A stretch of 64,000 nucleotides of DNA from Bacterioplanoides pacificum (GTDB lineage Bacteria > Pseudomonadota > Gammaproteobacteria > Pseudomonadales > Oceanobacteraceae), in NCBI RefSeq assembly GCF_042648445.1, contig NZ_JBHRYB010000001.1, positions 1 through 64,000 of the forward strand, read 5' to 3'. How positions within the stretch are numbered: the stretch's first letter is position 1; the number at the start of each line of letters is the position of its first letter. The notes beneath the pieces were generated by a model that saw nothing but the letters and a program-made list of their open reading frames with translations, had not been told where the DNA came from and searched no databases. The position numbers and the translations under genes are program-made. Below, one piece after another: positions 61,179-64,000 of the stretch.

Positions 61179-62273
61179 ATGAGTACAACAAATCCGTTTG
61201 AACAGTTATACACCGATCTGGCCAGCCGCAAACTGGGCGGCCAGGCACTGGCCTGCAGTAACGACTTTTTTGCCGGCATGGAAAACCTGGTAAAAGCCGA
61301 AGCTGCGGTATTCGACAAAGACCTGTATGGCGACCGCGGTAAAATTATGGATGGCTGGGAAAGTCGTCGCCGCCGCTTTTTGCCCGATGGCAGCACCGAT
61401 GATGGTCTGCAGTACGACTGGTGTGTCATCAAGCTGGGTGCCCAGGGCATTATTCATGGTGTTAATGTCGATACCGCATTTTTCCTCGGCAATGCACCAC
61501 AAACGGTTGCGCTGCAGGCTTGTGTCAGTGATGTGAATCCTGATGACACGACGGAGTGGACTGATATTGTCGCGCGTTCGGCGGTTGGCCCGGGCTGTGA
61601 TAACTTTTTTACGGTCGAATCCGATCAGGTCTGGACACATGTACGGCTGAATATGTACCCGGATGGCGGGATCGCACGTTTACGTGTTTATGGCGAGGTG
61701 GTTGCTGATGCTGCGCAACGGCTTCCCGGTGAGCTGATTGACCTGGCCTATATTAAAAACGGCGCCCGGCCACTGGTGTGTTCGGATATGTTTTTCTCAC
61801 ACATGCAAAATCTGATTATGCCAGGGCGCGGGGTCAATATGGGAGACGGCTGGGAAACCAAACGTCGTCGTCATATCGGCGATGCCGAACAGGACCGTTC
61901 CCACGACTGGTTAATCCTGAAACTGGCAGATGCCGGTAACATCGAAAAAGTGCTGGTGGATACCGCTCATTTTAAAGGCAACTACCCACACAGTTTTGCG
62001 CTTGAAGGTGCAACTCTGACGGAGGAGCAGGCCGCTGATGTCGAAGTGCTGGCCGCGGATGCGCATCAGGATGCATTGCTGGCTGACCGTGCTCAGCCTT
62101 CAGAGATCGACTGGCAACCGATCATGGAGCGAACTCCGCTGTTTGATGATCGTGAGCATACTTTCCGTAAAGAGGTCAAAAATAACGACCATGCATTCAC
62201 CCATATACGGCTGAAAATGTATCCGGACGGTGGTATCAGCCGGTTACGTTTATGGGGATATCTGAGTGAGTGA
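61179..62273 (+). CDS. alc: Allantoicase
   Basis: 364 residues; splits allantoate into ureidoglycolate and urea. Two related halves, each ending in the family motif: MYPDGGIARLRVYG (about 158-171) and MYPDGGISRLRLWG (about 347-360). Each half also has a GWESRRRR / GWETKRRRH block and an HGVNVDTAFF / EKVLVDTAHF block. Length normal. Its last 8 bases overlap uraD. Confidence 0.93.
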   Translation: MSTTNPFEQLYTDLASRKLGGQALACSNDFFAGMENLVKAEAAVFDKDLYGDRGKIMDGWESRRRRFLPDGSTDDGLQYDWCVIKLGAQGIIHGVNVDTAFFLGNAPQTVALQACVSDVNPDDTTEWTDIVARSAVGPGCDNFFTVESDQVWTHVRLNMYPDGGIARLRVYGEVVADAAQRLPGELIDLAYIKNGARPLVCSDMFFSHMQNLIMPGRGVNMGDGWETKRRRHIGDAEQDRSHDWLILKLADAGNIEKVLVDTAHFKGNYPHSFALEGATLTEEQAADVEVLAADAHQDALLADRAQPSEIDWQPIMERTPLFDDREHTFRKEVKNNDHAFTHIRLKMYPDGGISRLRLWGYLSE

Positions 62274-62793
62274 TTTACGTTACAGCCTGGTTCAGCTGAA
62301 TCAGCTCAGTGACGCTGACGCGGCGTTTGCTTTCAGTAACTGTTGTACTGCGCAGCGCTGGATTGAGGGTATGGTCGCGGCGCGACCATTTTCCTCAAAA
62401 GAGCAGTGCTTACAGGCTGCCGAACAGGTGTGGGCAAAGCTAGACGAAGCTGACTACTTGCAGGCCTTTGAAGGCCATCCAAAAATTGGTGATGTTTCCA
62501 GCCTGAAAGCCAAATACGCACACACGAAAGAACTGGCTTCCGGTGAACAGAGCTCTGTGAATGAAGCCTGTGATGAGGTGATTGAACGTCTGGCGCAAGG
62601 CAACCATGAATACCATAAGAAAAATGGTTTTATTTTTATTGTTTGTGCTACCGGAAAATCTGCGGCAGAAATGCTTGAGCTACTGGAACAGCGTCTGCCC
62701 AATTCGCGCGAGCAGGAACTGGTTAACGCTGCGGCGGAACAGGCAAAAATCACCGCGATCCGACTTAATAAACTATTACCGGAAGAGGCGTAA
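62266..62793 (+). CDS. uraD: 2-oxo-4-hydroxy-4-carboxy-5-ureidoimidazoline decarboxylase
   Basis: 175 residues; turns OHCU into S-allantoin. Conserved FEGHPKIGDVSSLKAKYAHTKELASGEQSSV with the catalytic His, then NGFIFIVCATGKSAAEMLELLEQRLPNSREQEL. Start is GTG 62266, overlapping the alc stop. Followed by uraH after 2 bases, the usual partner. Confidence 0.95.
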   Translation: MSDLRYSLVQLNQLSDADAAFAFSNCCTAQRWIEGMVAARPFSSKEQCLQAAEQVWAKLDEADYLQAFEGHPKIGDVSSLKAKYAHTKELASGEQSSVNEACDEVIERLAQGNHEYHKKNGFIFIVCATGKSAAEMLELLEQRLPNSREQELVNAAAEQAKITAIRLNKLLPEEA

Positions 62794-62795
62794 TT

Positions 62796-63146
62796 ATGTC
62801 TGCATCTTCACCGATTACCACCCATGTTCTGGATACTCATCTTGGTAAGCCAGCCGTGGGAATGGCGGTTGTGCTGGAAAAACGCAGCAACGATGATCAG
62901 TGGCAAGAAATTGCCCGCGGCGAGACTAATGCTGATGGCCGGATTCTTGATTGGCTGGCGGGTCAGCAGCGCGAGGCCGGTGTTTACAGAATCTCGTTTG
63001 CCACCGATCCCTATTTTACAAAGCAGGGGCTGACCTGTTTTTATCCCAGCGTATCGTTCGAGTTTCGTATCGAAAATCCGGACGAGCACTACCATGTACC
63101 GCTGTTAATTTCGGCGCATGGTATGTCGACGTATCGGGGGAGTTAG
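62796..63146 (+). CDS. uraH: 5-hydroxyisourate hydrolase (transthyretin-like)
   Basis: 116 residues. N-terminal ITTHVLDTHLGKPAVGM with catalytic His, the internal FATDPYFTKQG block, and the C-terminal tetrapeptide YRGS that marks hydrolases as opposed to hormone-binding transthyretins. 'gaagagg' precedes ATG. No signal peptide: cytosolic form. Confidence 0.96.
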   Translation: MSASSPITTHVLDTHLGKPAVGMAVVLEKRSNDDQWQEIARGETNADGRILDWLAGQQREAGVYRISFATDPYFTKQGLTCFYPSVSFEFRIENPDEHYHVPLLISAHGMSTYRGS

Positions 63147-63164
63147 TTGACACAACGTGACTGC

Positions 63165-63250
63165 ATGCCTATGCCTGAAACTCGCCGCAAGTACATCCGT
63201 GTAGGCTCGACTGCTGCATCCATGCAGCAGACGGTTTCATTCATAGGCAT
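63165..63250 (+). repeat. Palindromic intergenic repeat, copy 2
   Basis: 86-bp element. Outer arms 63165-63181 (atgcctatgcctgaaac) and 63234-63250 (gtttcattcataggcat), 15 of 17 paired. The core reads tacatccgtgtaggctcga and the palindrome ctgctgcatccatgcagcag (9-bp arms). It lies after uraH; it resembles short palindromic repeats scattered in many gammaproteobacterial genomes. Confidence 0.75.
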
Positions 63251-63282
63251 CCAGCCCCTTTGAGTGTCTCACGGTGTTTGAG

Positions 63283-63390
63283 CTGAGCTGCTGGGATGTA
63301 TTGGTGAGAGCCTTGGCGCCATGGATGGCGCGAACGAGCGTACAAGGACGTATTCACAGCGTCTCGCACCAATATATCCCAATAGCTCAG
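63283..63390 (-). repeat. Palindromic intergenic repeat, copy 3 (MITE-like)
   Basis: 108-bp element. Outer arms 63283-63310 and 63363-63390 are 28-base inverted repeats with 24 paired positions. On the minus strand the core reads gtccttgtacgctcg followed by the palindrome cgccatccatggcg, the same theme as copies 1 and 2. The right arm ends 29 bases before the allA start codon. It could act as a hairpin in the mRNA. Confidence 0.75.
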
Positions 63391-63419
63391 ATATTTTCTT
63401 TGTATTAGACGTTGTAATT

Positions 63420-63950
63420 ATGACCTTTATTTTAAAACCCCAGCCATTAACAACAGAAGCCTTTGCACCGTTTGGTGACGTGGTCGAAGCGGGGGCAAAG
63501 ACGGCAATTATGATTAACGGCGGCAATACCGAGCGTTATGATTCACTGGCCAGGGTGCAGGTGGAAAATTCAGATGATTATGCGGTCATTAATATCTTTC
63601 GTGCTCAGCCACGGATGACTCAATACGGTCAGCGAGCTACGGATAAACGCACTATGCAGGTTGAAATGATGGAGCGCCATCCTTTTGGTAGCCAGTCATT
63701 TCAACCGTTGTCAGGAGAGCCGTATCTGGTGTTAGTGGCCGATGCGGTTGAGCACCTGAAGCCTGAAAATCTGCATCTGTTTCTGGCCCGGGCCGATCAG
63801 GGCATTAATTATCACAAAAATACCTGGCATCACCCGGTGTTGGGATTAAATAAGGTGTGTGACTTCCTTGTGGTGGATCGCAAAGGCAGTGGCAACAATT
63901 GTGAAGAATTTTATTTTGATCAGGATCAGCGGATAGAAATCCAGCTGTAA
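63420..63950 (+). CDS. allA: Ureidoglycolate lyase
   Basis: 176 residues; splits ureidoglycolate into glyoxylate and urea, finishing the pathway started by allantoicase. Motifs: KPQPLTTEAFAPFGDVVEAG, FRAQPRMTQYGQ, MMERHPFGSQSFQPLSGEPYLVLVA, GINYHKNTWHHPVLGL. ATG 63420 is chosen because the family start follows at once; upstream in-frame codons lie in the repeat. Separated from uraH by two palindromic repeats. Confidence 0.93.
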   Translation: MTFILKPQPLTTEAFAPFGDVVEAGAKTAIMINGGNTERYDSLARVQVENSDDYAVINIFRAQPRMTQYGQRATDKRTMQVEMMERHPFGSQSFQPLSGEPYLVLVADAVEHLKPENLHLFLARADQGINYHKNTWHHPVLGLNKVCDFLVVDRKGSGNNCEEFYFDQDQRIEIQL

Positions 63951-63978
63951 CATGATTCTGAATAGTGAGAGAGAGCTA

Positions 63979-64000
63979 ATGAATACCCAGAGCACGACTG
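63979..64000 (+). CDS. Start of a further gene (partial)
   Basis: ATG at 63979 after 'gagagagag', reading MNTQSTT to the window edge. Too short to identify. By context it could be urate hydroxylase/oxidase, a purine permease or allantoinase; this is only a guess. Confidence 0.5.

Overview
The window reads as chromosome of a marine gammaproteobacterium of the Oceanospirillales type (a Thalassolituus/Oleibacter-like hydrocarbon degrader is my best guess, not proven). Reasons: gammaproteobacterial gene orders (rplM-rpsI-petABC-sspAB, coaBC-dut-algC-argB-slmA, radC-rpmB-rpmG-mutM, holD-rimI), GC near 50 percent, a betaine/choline osmolyte locus, and an acyl-CoA synthetase resembling AlkK of alkane degraders. 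No phage, transposase, integrase or CRISPR array was seen.

Layout. 1-470: end of an rRNA operon (23S 3' end, 5S, terminator), then REP-like 48-bp tandem repeats and a gene-poor stretch to 1257. 1258-6227: four translationally coupled exported proteins sharing an N-terminal 'D-x-E-L-x(4)-G-Q'-like motif, function unknown. 6303-13839: leuA, holD-like, rimI, a CbiM-like membrane protein, a RegB/RegA-type redox two-component pair and prfC. 14009-18802: ribosomal proteins L13/S9, the cytochrome bc1 operon, sspA and sspB. 18870-27082: slmA, argB, long membrane-anchored algC, dut, coaBC, radC, rpmB, rpmG, mutM. 27187-35439: an outer-membrane protein, ggt, a ferredoxin, coaD, a REC-REC-GGDEF protein, a HIT protein, modF and an HD-GYP protein.

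35644-44291 is an osmoprotection locus: betI-betB-betA (choline to glycine betaine), choX-choW-choV (choline uptake), an outer-membrane porin and a MarR regulator resembling EctR/CosR. 44356-49182 holds a DsbA-family protein, two DMT (EamA) transporters and the AlkK-like ligase. The second DMT gene is preceded by what looks like a tryptophan attenuator: a 29-codon leader peptide with tandem Trp codons, two mutually exclusive RNA stems and a U-run.

49253-64000 is a purine salvage and catabolism region. On the minus strand: a BMP-type nucleoside ABC transporter, a Tsx-like channel and a RutR-like TetR regulator, with a near-perfect RutR box in front of the ABC operon. On the plus strand: xdhA-xdhB-xdhC, allantoicase, uraD, uraH, allA. 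Together they would take hypoxanthine/xanthine to urate, 5-hydroxyisourate to allantoin, and allantoate to glyoxylate plus urea. Urate oxidase and allantoinase are not visible; a further gene starts at the right edge. Three palindromic repeats of one family sit between these genes.

Function calls rest on recognised motifs and remembered family sequences; no database search was run.
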